In this document: positions 20,931 through 33,264 of the stretch, piece by piece
Layout of the letters: the number at the start of each line of letters is the position of its first letter
Numbering within the stretch: position 1 is the stretch's first letter
Source of the DNA: Adiantum capillus-veneris
Lineage: Eukaryota; Streptophyta; Polypodiopsida; Polypodiales; Pteridaceae
Direction: 5' to 3'
Length of the DNA stretch: 64,000 nt
Assembly (NCBI GenBank): GCA_014529385.2
Contig: CM043942.1
Coordinates: forward strand, 18,363,991-18,427,990
The notes under the pieces: generated by a model
What the model was told of the DNA's origin: nothing
The model's input: the letters and a program-made list of their open reading frames with translations, nothing else
The model's database searches: none
Position numbers and translations under genes: made by a program

Positions 20931-22520
20931 AGTTCTAGCACTTCTATTGCTAGAGTTATTTAACCTACATTTGAGTAGGCATGTTGGAATACTAAGGACG
21001 TGGAGGTTGATGCATTGATTCCACTTTGTATTAAGCATTCCATTGCTCCATATATTTGCTTAGCACACACAACAAACCAAGCATGAGATAGGCTAGATTA
21101 TTTGTATGCTATTATGATTTTCACAAAAAAATGCTTACCTATGTAAGGAGCTAGTGTCCACAATTATGCATGAGGAGGATATATTTCTTATTGAGTCAAA
21201 GAGATCAATGACCAGATAATTACAATTGGTGAGATTACTCCAACAAAAACGGCGTGCCAACCTACTAGTACTCTTGTGCAAATAGTTCTTGATGCTTTTC
21301 TAGATTCTTATAGACATTCTCCACCTTTAGGCTTTTGATAGAGGGTGAAGTTGATATAAAGTTTTATGGTCTTATCTCTAGATTGCAACAAGAGGCCCAA
21401 TCCCAAAAAATAGGGCTAAGCAACATGCTGTTGAACATGAATTTCTGGCTACACATCAAAAGAAGAGTGCCATTGTTGCTAGTTCCAATGCTTCTACAGG
21501 TAGCACACCTATCGCCACCGTTGTTGCTTCTTCAAACAACAATAAGTCTGAATATTCTAGTGATAAAGGCAAAATGAGTTTGAAATGTAATCATTGTAAG
21601 GCAAATGATCTCATTAAGCAATGCAGTAAGATTACGCCTAAAATGGCTCGAAAGAAGGAGGCAAGTGCAACCATTGCAAGTGCTTCTTTAAATGCATCAT
21701 GTGTGGTACTTTCATAGTGGTGCAACTAAGCACATAATGTCTTTGTTTACTTCTCTTAAGGCAATGATACTTTGACAGCTAATACGTGGATCATGTGTGG
21801 TACTTTGACAATGGTACAACTAAGCACATCACGTCTCATCAAGGTATGTTTACTTCTTCTTGAGGTTGTCCTTAATGAGAATACTATCATGTGTGCTAAC
21901 AATGCCGCTTATCTAATTCAACGAATTTGGAAGATTGTGCTTACTACTACAGGTGGAAGTTCTTTCACACTTTTGGATGCCTTGTATGTACCTAGGATCA
22001 AGAAGGATCTTTTGTTTATATCTACATTTATTTATTGTTGTCTTGTAGTCAAGTTCATGCCTAACTAATATATCGTACATGATATCATTTTTGGTAATAC
22101 TAATGTGGCATCTAGTACTTTGTTTTGTCAGCTATATAAGCTCAATGCATACAAGAAATGTGTGGACGGTTCAACATACGTAATTTTTTATTCAAAGGCT
22201 ATTTCAGATGCGAATTTTTTTCATGGGTTAAAATATATTTGGTTGTAGTGTGAACACACTCCATTTTGATTGGAAGAAGTATATGTCTAAAGAGAAATGC
22301 ATTTTTGGCTGGTGGTGGGACAAAACACCAACATACAGTGCCATATAGCCCTTTAGAAAAATGGCATTATAAAGAGAACAAATAGATCACTTATGTAGAT
22401 GCCACAATATTATGTTCATAATCCAAGCTTTGCCACATGCGTTTTGGCTTGAGATCGTCACGTGTGCTACGTATGTACCAAACAAGTGTCCCACTAAGCA
22501 ATTGAACTGTGGATCTTTGC
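20930..22520 (+). pseudogene. Decayed Ty1/copia gag-protease-integrase
   Basis: Frames are broken throughout but the order is copia. A degenerate CCHC knuckle (CNHCKANDLIKQC, with the His changed to Leu) lies near 21590-21630. Protease-region text follows, with WYFDNGTTKH near 21797 (Asn where copia has Ser, in D-S-G). TFTLLDALYVP-type text lies near 21965-22000, YKLNAY near 22135-22155 and FWLEIV...NKCPTKQL of the integrase near 22440-22500. Two similar copies of the GTGGTACTTTCA...GCACAT segment (about 21700 and 21795) suggest a local duplication. No LTRs were found. The upstream limit is uncertain. Confidence 0.62.
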
Positions 22521-22785
22521 TTTTTCCCAATAGATAATGTAGATGCAATAGATGCAAGAGAAAGAATCTGATTGTCGTGCTTGCCTGACTATGAAGGTTG
22601 CAAGGAGAACATTGCTTATTCCCAACTCATGTTACTTAATTTATGCTTGACGCTAAGTCTTGGTTGTAGGATGGTTAGAAGAAGTCAATACCTTTGAGTG
22701 ATGTGTGGGCAACTTATAAGAAATAGAATAATCAAGCCACTAAAGAGGACGTTATTAGAGGATGGGTTTTTGGCCTGTCGAAGGC

Positions 22786-22828
22786 CATAGGGTTCATTGT
22801 GCAAGGTTGTTGCACAATGAACCCTATG
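22786..22828. repeat. Perfect 19-bp-arm hairpin
   Basis: CATAGGGTTCATTGTGCAA (22786-22804) is followed by GGTTG and then its exact reverse complement (22810-22828). Complementarity stops abruptly at both outer ends. It could form a stable RNA or DNA hairpin; the function is unknown. Confidence 0.85.
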
Positions 22829-23801
22829 ACTTGTTGCAACACCGAGGCCGTTTGATTCTTTCGTTGGATGAGCACCACATGGCAAGGGCCTTTGTAAATA
22901 ACTTTGTTGTCCCTTCAATTGTTTCCTTACACCTTCTTTGAAGGACAAGTGTCCCTAAGGGATTCAAAAGTCTTGTGAATAGAAAGCTAAAACTTTGGAA
23001 TAGAAAGCTATTCTCTAAGGCAGCATTTTACTTTGTCCGCATGCTTGAAAATGACTTTAGAGATCAAAACATTAAACAAAATATCCATAGGAGTTTGATC
23101 TTATGATGCAATCTTCAAGAAAGTCTTTTTGTCTAAGCGGCAAGTTTCCTCCTTATACAAATACAAACTGGAAATACTATTAGAAATTTTCAAATTTGCA
23201 AAATATTTGAACTATTTACTAGTATATTTTGTCGGATTTTTCCTCTTTTACCATCCTTTGCAAATGGCTAATCTCGATTTTCAATCGGCTTAAGCCTAAG
23301 CTCAGACACACCGTTCTCAAACACTGAGGTATTGATAAACGATTCTCTCATTTTAGGATTTCAAAAAAATTCACTTCACTAAATTGGTTAATCATTTTCT
23401 ATGCTTATTTGAAAGCATTAAAATATTCATTTGTTTTGAATTTTAATGTGTCTTTTTATTTTAATTTCTTTTTGTTTTATTTTGTTTCAAAATACTGATG
23501 TACAATGTGCACCATTTACCTTATTATTGGGGTCCTTTCATAATATATAAGCCATTTGCGAGTAGCGGGTACCGACTAGAAGAAAATAAAAAAAAGGCTT
23601 GATTGAGACTTACCTTAAATGTTATTTAAATTTTATAATATCAAATGGATCTTTTTATTTCACCTTTCATTTTGCATCCTCACATGGCTTGACTTCTCTT
23701 GCATTCTATTCTTTTAGAATGCTAAAGTGAAGCTTCACCTTACATAATTCTAGTAAATTCTATACATACATACAAATATACACATATACATACATACATA
23801 A

Positions 23802-23847
<46 letters not shown>

Positions 23848-24750
23848 TTATGTACTTTATTAAACCTACCTTTTTTTATGAAGGCGTTAAAAAAGAAGTC
23901 CTTAAATAACAAGACATTAGGTAGGGTGTTTATAGCATAATCCGTCGTTGAAGACAATGGTGGGGGTCAGATCGACCAGTAAGCCATTCTGGAACCGTTA
24001 GTTTGTAATTATGTGTGTATATGGACAATATAATTTTATATTAAAATAATACAACTGCAACACTGATTAAAAGCTACTTTTGATAAATCTTTCCTTCCCC
24101 CTTACCTTCAACATGCCATCGTGAGTCCTCACCTTGTTTTAAAGGAAAAGTGGCCTCACTTGGATTGCTCAACACCTTTAGTGTAGAGGCAATCATGGGT
24201 TGTTATTCAACCCTTGGGGGAGTTCGGGTGCTTTTGTGTGTCCTTCACAATTATGCACATGATTCCCACCGCCTCACCCTTAAGAAAAGTATATAAGACG
24301 TGAAAGATCCACGTTCAAGAATATAAGCAAGGAGCACTCATGAGAACGTGCTGAGAAAATGGTGAGCTAGGGTATATGCGATCTGTGAGGGGGGCGATGG
24401 TGAGCTAGAGCTTCTGAGACTCTATTGCGAGAAGGAGTTAATAGTTCTATGCGCGCTTGCTGGTCTAGATTGCACCGCGTAGCTGGCCCTTGCTATTGGC
24501 TAAGCGGCAAGTATTTGTATCTGCCTTAGTGCCAAATTGGGGGTAGGATTCAAGGCTTCCTCTGGCTCCTTTTGCATATTGTGTGCATTTTTTCTTAGCA
24601 TCTCCAACGCGAGTACGTACGGGGTACTCAATTGTAGACCATTTGAAAACTTATTCTAAGGGAAGAGAGACGTAGGGGAGACGTGGAGGGCATGCCTTGT
24701 TCAACTCCTTCCTTTGCGCACGCTCTCTCTTTCTCTGTCTCCATCGATCT
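22829..24750. other. No gene recognised; AT-rich
   Basis: Apart from the tetranucleotide/CA microsatellite (23763-23844) this stretch shows only short frames and T-rich runs. A 12-base ATGGTGAGCTAG occurs twice near 24360-24410. Confidence 0.45.
23763..23844. repeat. (TACA)n then (CA)n microsatellite
   Basis: Interrupted TACATACA/TATACACA units pass into about 19 CA repeats (23806-23844). Confidence 0.9.
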
Positions 24751-24751
24751 C

Positions 24752-24783
24752 TACAAAGGCCTGCATCACTACTCGTCTCTCTT

Positions 24784-24823
<40 letters not shown>

Positions 24824-24842
24824 CGAAGGCCTACATCACTAC

Positions 24843-24903
<61 letters not shown>

Positions 24904-24919
24904 AAGGCCTGCATCATGG

Positions 24920-24964
<45 letters not shown>

Positions 24965-24982
24965 GACGGCCTGCATTGTAGC
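24752..24982 (+). repeat. Compound minisatellite: (CT)n alternating with ACGAAGGCCTGCATCA
   Basis: Four copies of a ~20-base block (near 24752, 24822, 24900 and 24963) are separated by three (CT)n tracts of about 47, 52 and 42 bases. The block drifts slightly (ACAAAGG, ACGAAGG, ACGACGG) but keeps its core. The unit is thus about 70-75 bases, mostly CT. Long Ser/Leu ORFs across it are artefacts. Confidence 0.88.
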
Positions 24983-25369
24983 TAATTATTGCCTGCGCTA
25001 CAAGTCCATAGCATTGCTTGAATGCCTCCTGCTTGCCTATTGCAAATTAACAGCACTGATTGAATGCCTCCAGCTTGCTCTGCTTCAAGGCTGGTTGAAG
25101 GCCAGTTATTGAGACCTGCATTTGAAGGAACGTTGATAGTTAATCGCAAGTAGATGGAAGGGTGCATGCGGAGGAGCATTGGTGATGGGGATGGCGGCGG
25201 TGATGGCTGGAAGAGTTAGGCTTTAGGGTATGAAACTGAGACGGGGGAAGGGAATCTTGTTAATAAAAGGATTTTCTAAAAGTGTTGCCAGTAGTAGTAG
25301 AAGTCCTTAGATATATCTTCAACGTTAATTATTACTACTACGGCCGGCCGCCTTTGGCGGCCTCCCCCT

Positions 25370-25397
25370 CCCCCCCCCCCCCCCCCCCCCCCCCCCC
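25370..25397. repeat. 28-base poly-C tract
   Basis: It is an uninterrupted C run flanked by CT-rich sequence. Similar runs occur at 32474-32502 and 41096-41121. Confidence 0.85.
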
Positions 25398-25725
25398 TCT
25401 CCCTCTTTATTGTGTGCAAAGGGGCTTTTTTTAGTTTTGGACTTTAGTCTTCAGGTCGCAGATTGCGACAAGTGTAAAGGGCTTCCCTTCCGCCATATTA
25501 TGTTATAGTAGATACACGTTGATGGGAGCAAAGCGAACCCCGAACCCCCGACGGCCTCTAAAACACCGGGGATCGAATGGAGCGCCTCGAGCCTGTCATG
25601 GTAAAGCAAATAGGGGGCACCACCTAGCTTCAGCGGCTAGGACGCAAACAACACACCACCATAACAAAGTTTTCATCCAAGAGAGATGGATGCTTGGGAG
25701 TAATGATGAAGAGGAAGGGAAATGA

Positions 25726-25744
25726 GATAGATAGATAGAGAGAG

Positions 25745-25812
<68 letters not shown>
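25726..25812. repeat. (GATA)n/(GA)n microsatellite
   Basis: GATA units alternate with GA and then give way to pure GA for about 55 bases. Confidence 0.92.
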
Positions 25813-25818
<6 letters not shown>

Positions 25819-27215
25819 GGTATAGCGGCTTAGTACTTAGGCACCATAGAAGGATGGCGAATCCGCACACCCTTCACACATACACAAGCTCACTCCAAAC
25901 ACAAGACTAGGTGGCGATTCCGCACACCTTACATGGGCAAAACATTGCAAGAAAACATACTCACAAAACCTCAAGCTTTATTTAGAGAATAAGGCGATGA
26001 AATGGGGATCTTAGGGTAGGGGAATGAGAAGGGAGAGAGTGGTAGAGCACATGGCGGATAGGTGGGAGCTGATGGTGAAGACTCGCACGAGGGTTATGGC
26101 CATCATCCTTCATTTAGCTGCCCTTCATCTTCCATAGCCCAAGGGTGTAGAGGTCATGCTCAAGACGAGCATGGTGATTGCGGTGATGGTGATGGTGTGG
26201 GCGTGTGTGTGTGCACTAGGCACACACAGTGCATAGTGTATTCTTTGGTGATGTCGTGTGTGTGTTTAGTGTGATGGTGACCCTTCTTTATATAGGGGAG
26301 GAGGGGGGAGAAATTCTAGAATTTAGAAATGAAGAAATCATTATCTACATAGGCCATGTGACTGTGGGCCCCACTTGTCTGGCTGTGTGTATATGTGCTA
26401 GAACAACAGTCTCATGAGAGAGAGATGGGTTGATGAAAAAAAAGTGAGAGGTGACATGGAGAATAAAGTAATTCCAAGAGGGGAGAGAGGGGAGTGTGTT
26501 CAGAGGTGAATCTGTGTGCAGATGTGTGTGAACACAAGAAAAATTAGGTAACCACCGGGTGGGGATGGGTCTGTGGGCACCTTTTTCAATGAAACTGAGT
26601 GTGTGTGAGTGTGGGGGAGGTTATTTAGCTACAAGACAAGAGACATGGCGCCCTTTAGAGAGAGAGGGGGGTATTTGGGTCATGGGATATGATAGGAGAG
26701 AGAAAGGGGGGGTGGGGTATACTATTTTGGAAGATAGGGTAAGTTGCATGTGAGTTAGGGTGCATTATTGGTGAGTTAGAATGCATTATTGGTGAGAGGT
26801 GGGGTAGCTTGAGGGGAGAGAGAAAGGAGAAAGGACAAGGGGAAGAGAGAGGGGTTGACCTTTTGAGTGGAGGAGAGAAAAAGGGACACACGGCGGGGCA
26901 ACAGTGAAGAAAAAGGAGGCAAGGTGGGGATAGGCTGCCCCGCAGGCATGAGGTGGCCTATTTTACCTTTCTCATATATTTACATAATCATACTTTATTT
27001 TTTTCTTACTTTTTTCCAATGCCTTTTATCACTCCCTCCCTAAGAGGGGGTTTTCATGGGGTGGGGACGAGAGAAGAGGGGTATGGGAGCTTGGCTTGTG
27101 AAAAGCCCCCATCAACGTCTTGAGTGTTACTTATTTTACCCACCACTTTACTTGGCTTCCGTTTGCACATAGGGAAAATGCTATAAGGACTAAACAGTAG
27201 TAGCGGTTAACTATC

Positions 27216-28433
27216 ATGGAGAACTTGCCTAAGGCCTCGTATGAGGAGGCAATAGTTGGAGGGTGAGGAACATCCAAAGACCATCAACTGGAGGCTCAGT
27301 CGTCCGGTCCCAATGGCGGTGAACACAAAAGCGAAAAGACTCAGCAGGATTGCCAACTTGAGAGGTCTGCTGAAGGGGCTAGGCGACACGAGTCTCACCA
27401 CATCCCGTCAATTGAGAGACGAATTTCCAGGCCTTGAAGGAAAGTCTATTACATGTGGTTGAAGTGGAAAATGCGTGCTCAATGTCGATTCCGTCAGTGC
27501 TGATAAAAAAGCAATTGGTTGTGATGGCCAATTCTTCGTTGGTATTCGGCTTTATGGGCAAAATACCATCACAGATAGAGGTGATCAGATGGATCTCTAG
27601 TCCGATGATCCTAAACCACGACGGAATGATTGACTACATTTAATATTTAACCAAAGGGTTTTTCACTGTTAGGTCAACAACCCAGATATAACTGGCAAGA
27701 TCTTAGCAAAAAGCACGCTGTACCTCAACCGCTCCCTAACTATATGCATCCTACCATGGAGCCCAACTTTTGAATCCCCTAAGGCCTTCAAGAATTTGTG
27801 CCCCATGTGGGTCAATTTTTTCAACTTACCAATGTGGTAGTGCGATAACCTCAGAGACCTTGTAGGCACCCTAGGTATTCCCCTGTTCATACCAGCGCAT
27901 AAGAAGGTGGGGACTGCGGCGAATAGAGTGTGCATTGGCTGGGATGTACGTAAACCCCCTCCAGAGAGCATGGTAATTAATGTAGGTGCAGGACTGAAAG
28001 TGATCCCTCTTAGATTTTGGTACATTTTTTGGAGCATGCTTTAAGTGCACTGGGTTCAACCACTTTGCTAGGGATTGCCATATGAATGGTACTAGGGAAG
28101 CTAAAGAAGATAGAGCTGAACAGGAACCAGGTTCCTCACTCAATGAAATGTCAATATCCAACATGGAAGTTGAAGCTGCAAAGCAAGGGGAAGGTGGTAG
28201 CAGCAAGGATAATGAAGTGCTCAAGACCGACAAGACGGGCACTAATAAGGACATTATGCAAGAAAATTTGACTACTGAGCTGAGTCCTAAGGGTAACAAC
28301 AACCAAACTACACAAAATATGCAATTTGCTACATTCCTTGTGGTCAAATCTCCCATGAGGCCTTGCCAAAAAAATGCCTTGCCCCCGGTCCCCAAGCCGA
28401 TGGGGACGAGGGTTGGTAGCAAATCTCTGTGAT
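27216..28433 (+). pseudogene. L1-type LINE ORF1 (RNA-binding protein)
   Basis: The probable start is ATGGAGAACTTGCC at 27216. Over several frames the text follows plant LINE ORF1: a DUF4283-like N-terminal domain (PWSPTFESPKAF near 27755, ICIGWD-like text near 27935), then a CCHC zinc knuckle CFKCTGFNHFARDC (about 28037-28078), then a hydrophilic Glu/Lys/Asn-rich tail ending at 28432. Stops near 27263 and several shifts break it. ORF1p would coat the LINE RNA. Confidence 0.72.
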
Positions 28434-28689
28434 AAAATGAAAGAGAGTAAAAACATTGGTGCGGAGAAACTTCCACTGCAAGGAGAACCCTCCAGATGTT
28501 CAAGAATCCCCCATCAATTTGGATACTATCTTCGAAGTGCTTATGGACAGGGATCCAAAGGGGTTTCTTACCTCATATCTATCCTCTTCTTGACTGACTG
28601 TGAACGGACGAGGGAAGCGAAAGAGAGGCAGCTAAGTATGGTTCGCAAAAGGTGGAGGAGTTTTTCCCACTTTCCCCATAATTGGATAA

Positions 28690-31600
28690 CTTACAGATTC
28701 AGTCTTAATATGTGAAGGGTATAAAATCTGCAAAGAAAAGAACTCTCTTTTGGGAGGAGGTCAATAAAGCAACTGCAAATTTTTGGTTAATTCAGGAGCA
28801 CCATCTTGATGCTTCTTGTCATAGGAAGTAGGCAATAGGGAATAAGTTGGTGTATTACAACGATGGCACTCTTGGGGCATAGTGGGGTGCTCTTCATTTT
28901 TGACAGGGAATTGGAGCCTCAGGTCGTCTTTAACCATACCTCGGGGAGAGTCCTTGGGGTAAGGGTCAAGTGGGCAGGCCAATTCTTCACCATTATCAAC
29001 ATATATGCTCCCTGTGATGCCAAGGGGAGAGCCAAACTCTGGGTGGATCTCATAGAGCAGCCTCTCGAAGGAGACTAATGTATCATGGGTGATTTCAACA
29101 TGGTGAAAGCTCGAAATGATAAGATGGGGTCGGCTAGTATACTGGCTGGCTCTGAAAAATCCAAATGGCAAGCTTTTTGTGAGAAATGGACACTACTTGA
29201 TTTGTGGAATGCAGGTCCTTGGAGTATCTCTCTTGGTTTGACATACACAAGACTTAAGTACGCCAATACGACATCCTGTCAGGACAAAGCTACATCTCTC
29301 ATCAGGCGGATTGACTCCCACCTCTATGCTCCTATGTGCGATACCTCCAAGAGCATGTCAGATCACTTTCCCCTGAAGTTTCACCTAGCCAGAGTTGGTA
29401 ATGACGCTTGCTCCCTGAAGGGGAAGAAGAAGAAACGATTCTACATGGTTTATCTCTTAAAGGACCCTCTTTTCAGATCCCTAGCAAAGACGGCTCTTGG
29501 CAAGCTAAGGTGGACGTGGAAGCAGCTGACCCTTGAGCCTAGCCCTCCTTGGTGCGTAGAATCCAATTGACAATAAACGTGCTGGGCCCAAAGTGAAAAA
29601 GGCTCGAGAGATTGCAAACAGGGAGTTGAAGGAAGAAGTAGAGGAGCTCTCCAAAAGAAAGCAAGAAGGAAGAGCGCAAAAGATGGATGAAGGTCAAAAC
29701 GTGTCTCGCTAATTTGCGAGCTGAAGAGATCAATAAGACCTGTTTGCTGGCCAGAGAGCTTGCCCTCCAAGCCGAACCTGCCAACCAGGCTCATTTCTTT
29801 AGAGCTCTCAAAGTTAAAAAAAGAGGGGACTCTTTCACATCAATCACCGACGAGACGGGAATCGAAGTATGTTACCAAAATGTTATGGCCAATGACCAGC
29901 ACGGTAAAATTATTGGTTAGCCAAAAGTCTCCACTCAAGGGGTCGAGAAGGCCAGAGTCCCCATCTTCTTGGTACAGTCAAATGTGATATAGTCCCTAAT
30001 GAAGCAAAAGCATTAGAGAGACCTATCTCTATAGATGAATGTTGGATTGCCTTGCAAGCAATGGGGATGGAAAAGTCCCCTGGGTGGGATGGACTCACTG
30101 CCAAAATTTTCAAAAAATTCTGGGAGGATCCCAAAATCCCGATAGCAAAGCTTGCTAACAGGGGCAATTGGATGCCAACCTTAAAAGAGGATTGATCAAA
30201 CCTGTACCCAAGTTGGTTTGTTGCTCGCTACTAAAGCACTGGCGGCCTATCTCCACAAGATCATTGCTAAGGTGATTGCGCTAAGACCGACTTCAACCTT
30301 GAACAAAATCATCACCCCCTACCAACACGGATTCATCAAAGGGTGGTTGATTTATGACAACATCCTCGTTGCCATGGTTGGCATTGAGTATGCTTTTTAC
30401 ACCAAGCAAGAATGTATCCTCCAACTTGACCTAGATAAGGCCTATGACAGAATCACGTGGTCTTACATTGAGGCTGTCATGAAGGCTTTGGGCTTTGGAC
30501 CCAAAATGTGTGTGATTGTTTGCATGCTCGAGGAAGGAAGTTACTATAAGCTACTCTTCAAGAGCAACATAGTTGAAGTCAAGCGCTCGATCAAGCAAGG
30601 TTGCCCCCTTGCCCCGCTTCTTTTTGCAATCGGCTCTCACCCTTTGGTGATTGGCACTCGAGGACAATGCGAGGAAAGGAGAAATTCAAGGTCTTTCACT
30701 TCCATGATTGAAACAACTGCTTGCTAAGCTGTTTACAGATGACTCTTTGCTCTTTCTTAAAGCTAACTCAAAAATGCTAAGAAGAGCCCTCGAGATTGTT
30801 CAGTTGTTTGCTTCTACTTCCGGCTCAATGTGCAATATCGAGAAATCAAGATTGATTTCTCTCTTAGAAAGCGACTAATTCGACCCCCCGGAGTAGTTAG
30901 GGGAAGTTATAGGTAAGGGCACTATGTTTAGGCACTTGGACGCTCCACTTGGGCTGGGCATCACGGATAAGCAAAAATTTGATTGGTTGTTGACCAAAAT
31001 AAATAGCAAAATGAGAAGGTGGAAGCTTGTGCTCCTCCCCTAACAGAGTCACATTAATCAATGATTTCATGATCCCGTAGTTTTGTCATTGCTAAAATTG
31101 AGCAAATCCAATTGGAAAGAATTTTTGAAGCCTATCAAACGGTTTCTGTTAAAAAGCAACACAAAAACCTCAACCCCTTGCCAATGGGGGAGATGGGAAT
31201 GGGCAGCGAGATCAAAGACTAATCAAGGTGGGATTGGAATTATTGACCCTATGGTACATGCAGAAGCTTTGTGTGCCAAACTGGTGATCTCTTTAACGGA
31301 CCAAAAGGAGGAATGGGCTATTATGGCCTAGGATATGATTAATGAAGCAAAGCTTGCCTCGAAAGGGGGCACTTGGAAGAATGCCACAGTGCATGACAAG
31401 ATCTTGGCGCCCTCTTGGACACTCTTGAATCTTGGAGGCTGCATAGGGCCGAGGGGACCTAGTACGAAAGTGCAGCAAAGCAGCTTCAACCCTAGAATGG
31501 GGCGAGAATTTCAGATACTTGAGGGATTCCTCTCTCATTTGGTCCCCCTGGCTCCCCAAACTTGGAAAGGGTTCCTTAGACCCCTTTTGGAGGGAAGTTG

Positions 31601-32170
31601 CATGCTTGGTGAACAACAAAGGTATCTCTAAACTATCTCATCTTTGGGATGACAAAAGCTTTTGCTAGATGGATGTGGAGCTCGTAATGTTGCAACATAA
31701 CTTGGGTATGTACGGAAGACTTATGAGTGGTAGACTCTTGGAAGTGCTACAACCTCACCTCCACGTGTCAATGGATCAGAAATCAATTGGAGAGCCTAGC
31801 ATTGGCCAAAATAGAGCGTTCTTGCTTCCCAAGGCCCAAATATCTATAATGTGCTAACATACAAGTGGATTGGTTCGTCCCAATCACCAGAATCTGGAAA
31901 AGGAATTGGATAGAGTACTAAGGCCATTTGGGAGACTAAATGTCCGCAATACATGAAGGTATTCATCTAGAAGGTGCTTTGGGAGCCTTGTCTACTGGGA
32001 TGAAGGTGCACACTAGAGGGCTCAGTTTTGACACCTGCTCTGGCTGTAGGTCAGCCTCTAAAGACCCCCTTCATCTATTCTTCAAGTGCCCTACTTCATG
32101 GGGGCTGGCCGCCAAGGTTTTGCAAATGGGTACGGAAGACTTGGAAGATCATCTTCTTTACTAATGACGT
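28690..32170 (+). pseudogene. L1-type LINE ORF2 (endonuclease-reverse transcriptase)
   Basis: Endonuclease motifs include LIQEHHLDAS (about 28790), INIYAPCD (about 28995), MGDFNMV (about 29085) and SDHFPLKF (about 29360). RT motifs include TPYQHGFIKG (about 30320), LQLDLDKAYDRITW (about 30420), IKQGCPLAPLLFA (about 30590) and the catalytic block LFTDDSLLFL (about 30730; the usual form is FADD, so Thr replaces Ala). The C-terminus has GGIGIIDP (about 31225) and a zinc-like CSGCRS...HLFFKCP (about 32040-32095). It nicks target DNA and reverse-transcribes from the nick. At least six breaks are visible. Confidence 0.85.
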
Positions 32171-32471
32171 GATCTTGGGAGGGTGGAGATTCTAAAGCCA
32201 TGCCATCTTGGTGTGCACCCAAATTACTAGATTTTACCTAAACCAGTTCTGGAAATCTAAAAACCTCCGAGTTTTTAGGGCCAAACTGGTTGTGGCTCAT
32301 TTTGATGATATCGTGCGCATGAGCACTGAACTCAACCATGGTGTTGGAGCAAGAAGAAGATCAGCGGGATGAAGAATGGACTCATGCATTGAGTTGCTTA
32401 GAACACTTGAGAGGGTAGGCTCTGCTCTGCTAGTTTTGTGTCCTCTATGTTTGTGTACAAGCATCTGTTGG

Positions 32472-32473
<2 letters not shown>

Positions 32474-32502
<29 letters not shown>
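32474..32502. repeat. 29-base poly-C tract in LINE 3' region
   Basis: It is an uninterrupted C run about 110 bases before the A-rich tail of the L1-type LINE. Confidence 0.85.
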
Positions 32503-32639
32503 ACCCACCAAAACCCAAAAAAAGGCACATGTAATGCTTGAGGGCAATTGTATTATTGTTGAGTCAATATAATTTCTCTCAACTCACAATTGTAAGTATA
32601 TCAAAAAAAAAAAGAAAAAAGACGTTAAAGATCACACAA

Positions 32640-33080
32640 TAAGAACCCTCACAATCTTATTGATATACTGGGTTGGGTCTAGGATGCGTAAATTAATTTA
32701 TTAGTGTTCGAGATTCGCTGCCGAGATTTTTGCGACAAGCAAAACTGGAGCTTGTTGCGCTTTCCACACGCTCCGCTGGTTGTGCAGAGACCCCTTACTG
32801 TCCAGCCCAGCCTAGCATGGACGTCCTCCAGCGTTTGCAGAACATTTTGCGGATCTGCTCCATTGCGCTGGACACAACAAAACGGTGGCAGCCATGCCTC
32901 GCCAAGCTCTGCGGTCACGCATGAGGTCCTCTGTTCCGTGCGGCCCATCTCCCCCCCTACAGGCGCCCCTCTTTGCAGTGTCTGCATACTGCCACCCTCC
33001 CACGCAACAGCGCCATGACCATCAAACACGTACGCAGAGGGAGAAAACTATGCAGCTTGGCGAGATCCTCCCATGCAAGC
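32640..33080. other. GC-rich segment between two LINEs
   Basis: About 380 bases are clearly more GC-rich than their surroundings and are open in several frames on both strands. None of these frames shows a recognised domain, so the openness is likely a composition effect. It could be an old exon or the 5' end of another element. Confidence 0.4.
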
Positions 33081-33082
33081 GA

Positions 33083-33231
<149 letters not shown>

Positions 33232-33264
33232 ATTTTATTATCGTCTTTGGAGGTCAAATATGAC

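Larger units (their letters stand above)
24983..27215. other. No gene recognised; simple-sequence-rich
   Basis: It contains the poly-C tract (25370-25397), the GATA/GA array (25726-25812) and a long GA-rich, GT-rich segment (about 26400-26950). TTGAATGCCTCC-GCTTGC occurs twice near 25017 and 25056. No coding similarity was recognised. Confidence 0.45.
27216..32616 (+). mobile_element. L1-type LINE, degenerate, ending in an A-rich tail
   Basis: ORF1 with a CCHC knuckle, ORF2 with an AP-type endonuclease, RT and a C-terminal zinc-like segment, and an A-rich 3' end (32602-32620) occur in that order on +. This is the architecture of plant L1 non-LTR elements. Many stops and frameshifts show it is dead. 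The 5' end is not defined and no target duplication was identified. A poly-C tract (32474-32502) lies in the 3' untranslated part. Confidence 0.85.

Noticed and set aside
24683-24985. Long Ser/Leu open frames in three frames
   Set aside because: They are translations of CT repeats and have no coding support.
32679-33029. GC-rich overlapping ORFs as a possible host exon
   Set aside because: They are open on both strands without any domain or splice pattern, so composition is the simpler explanation.
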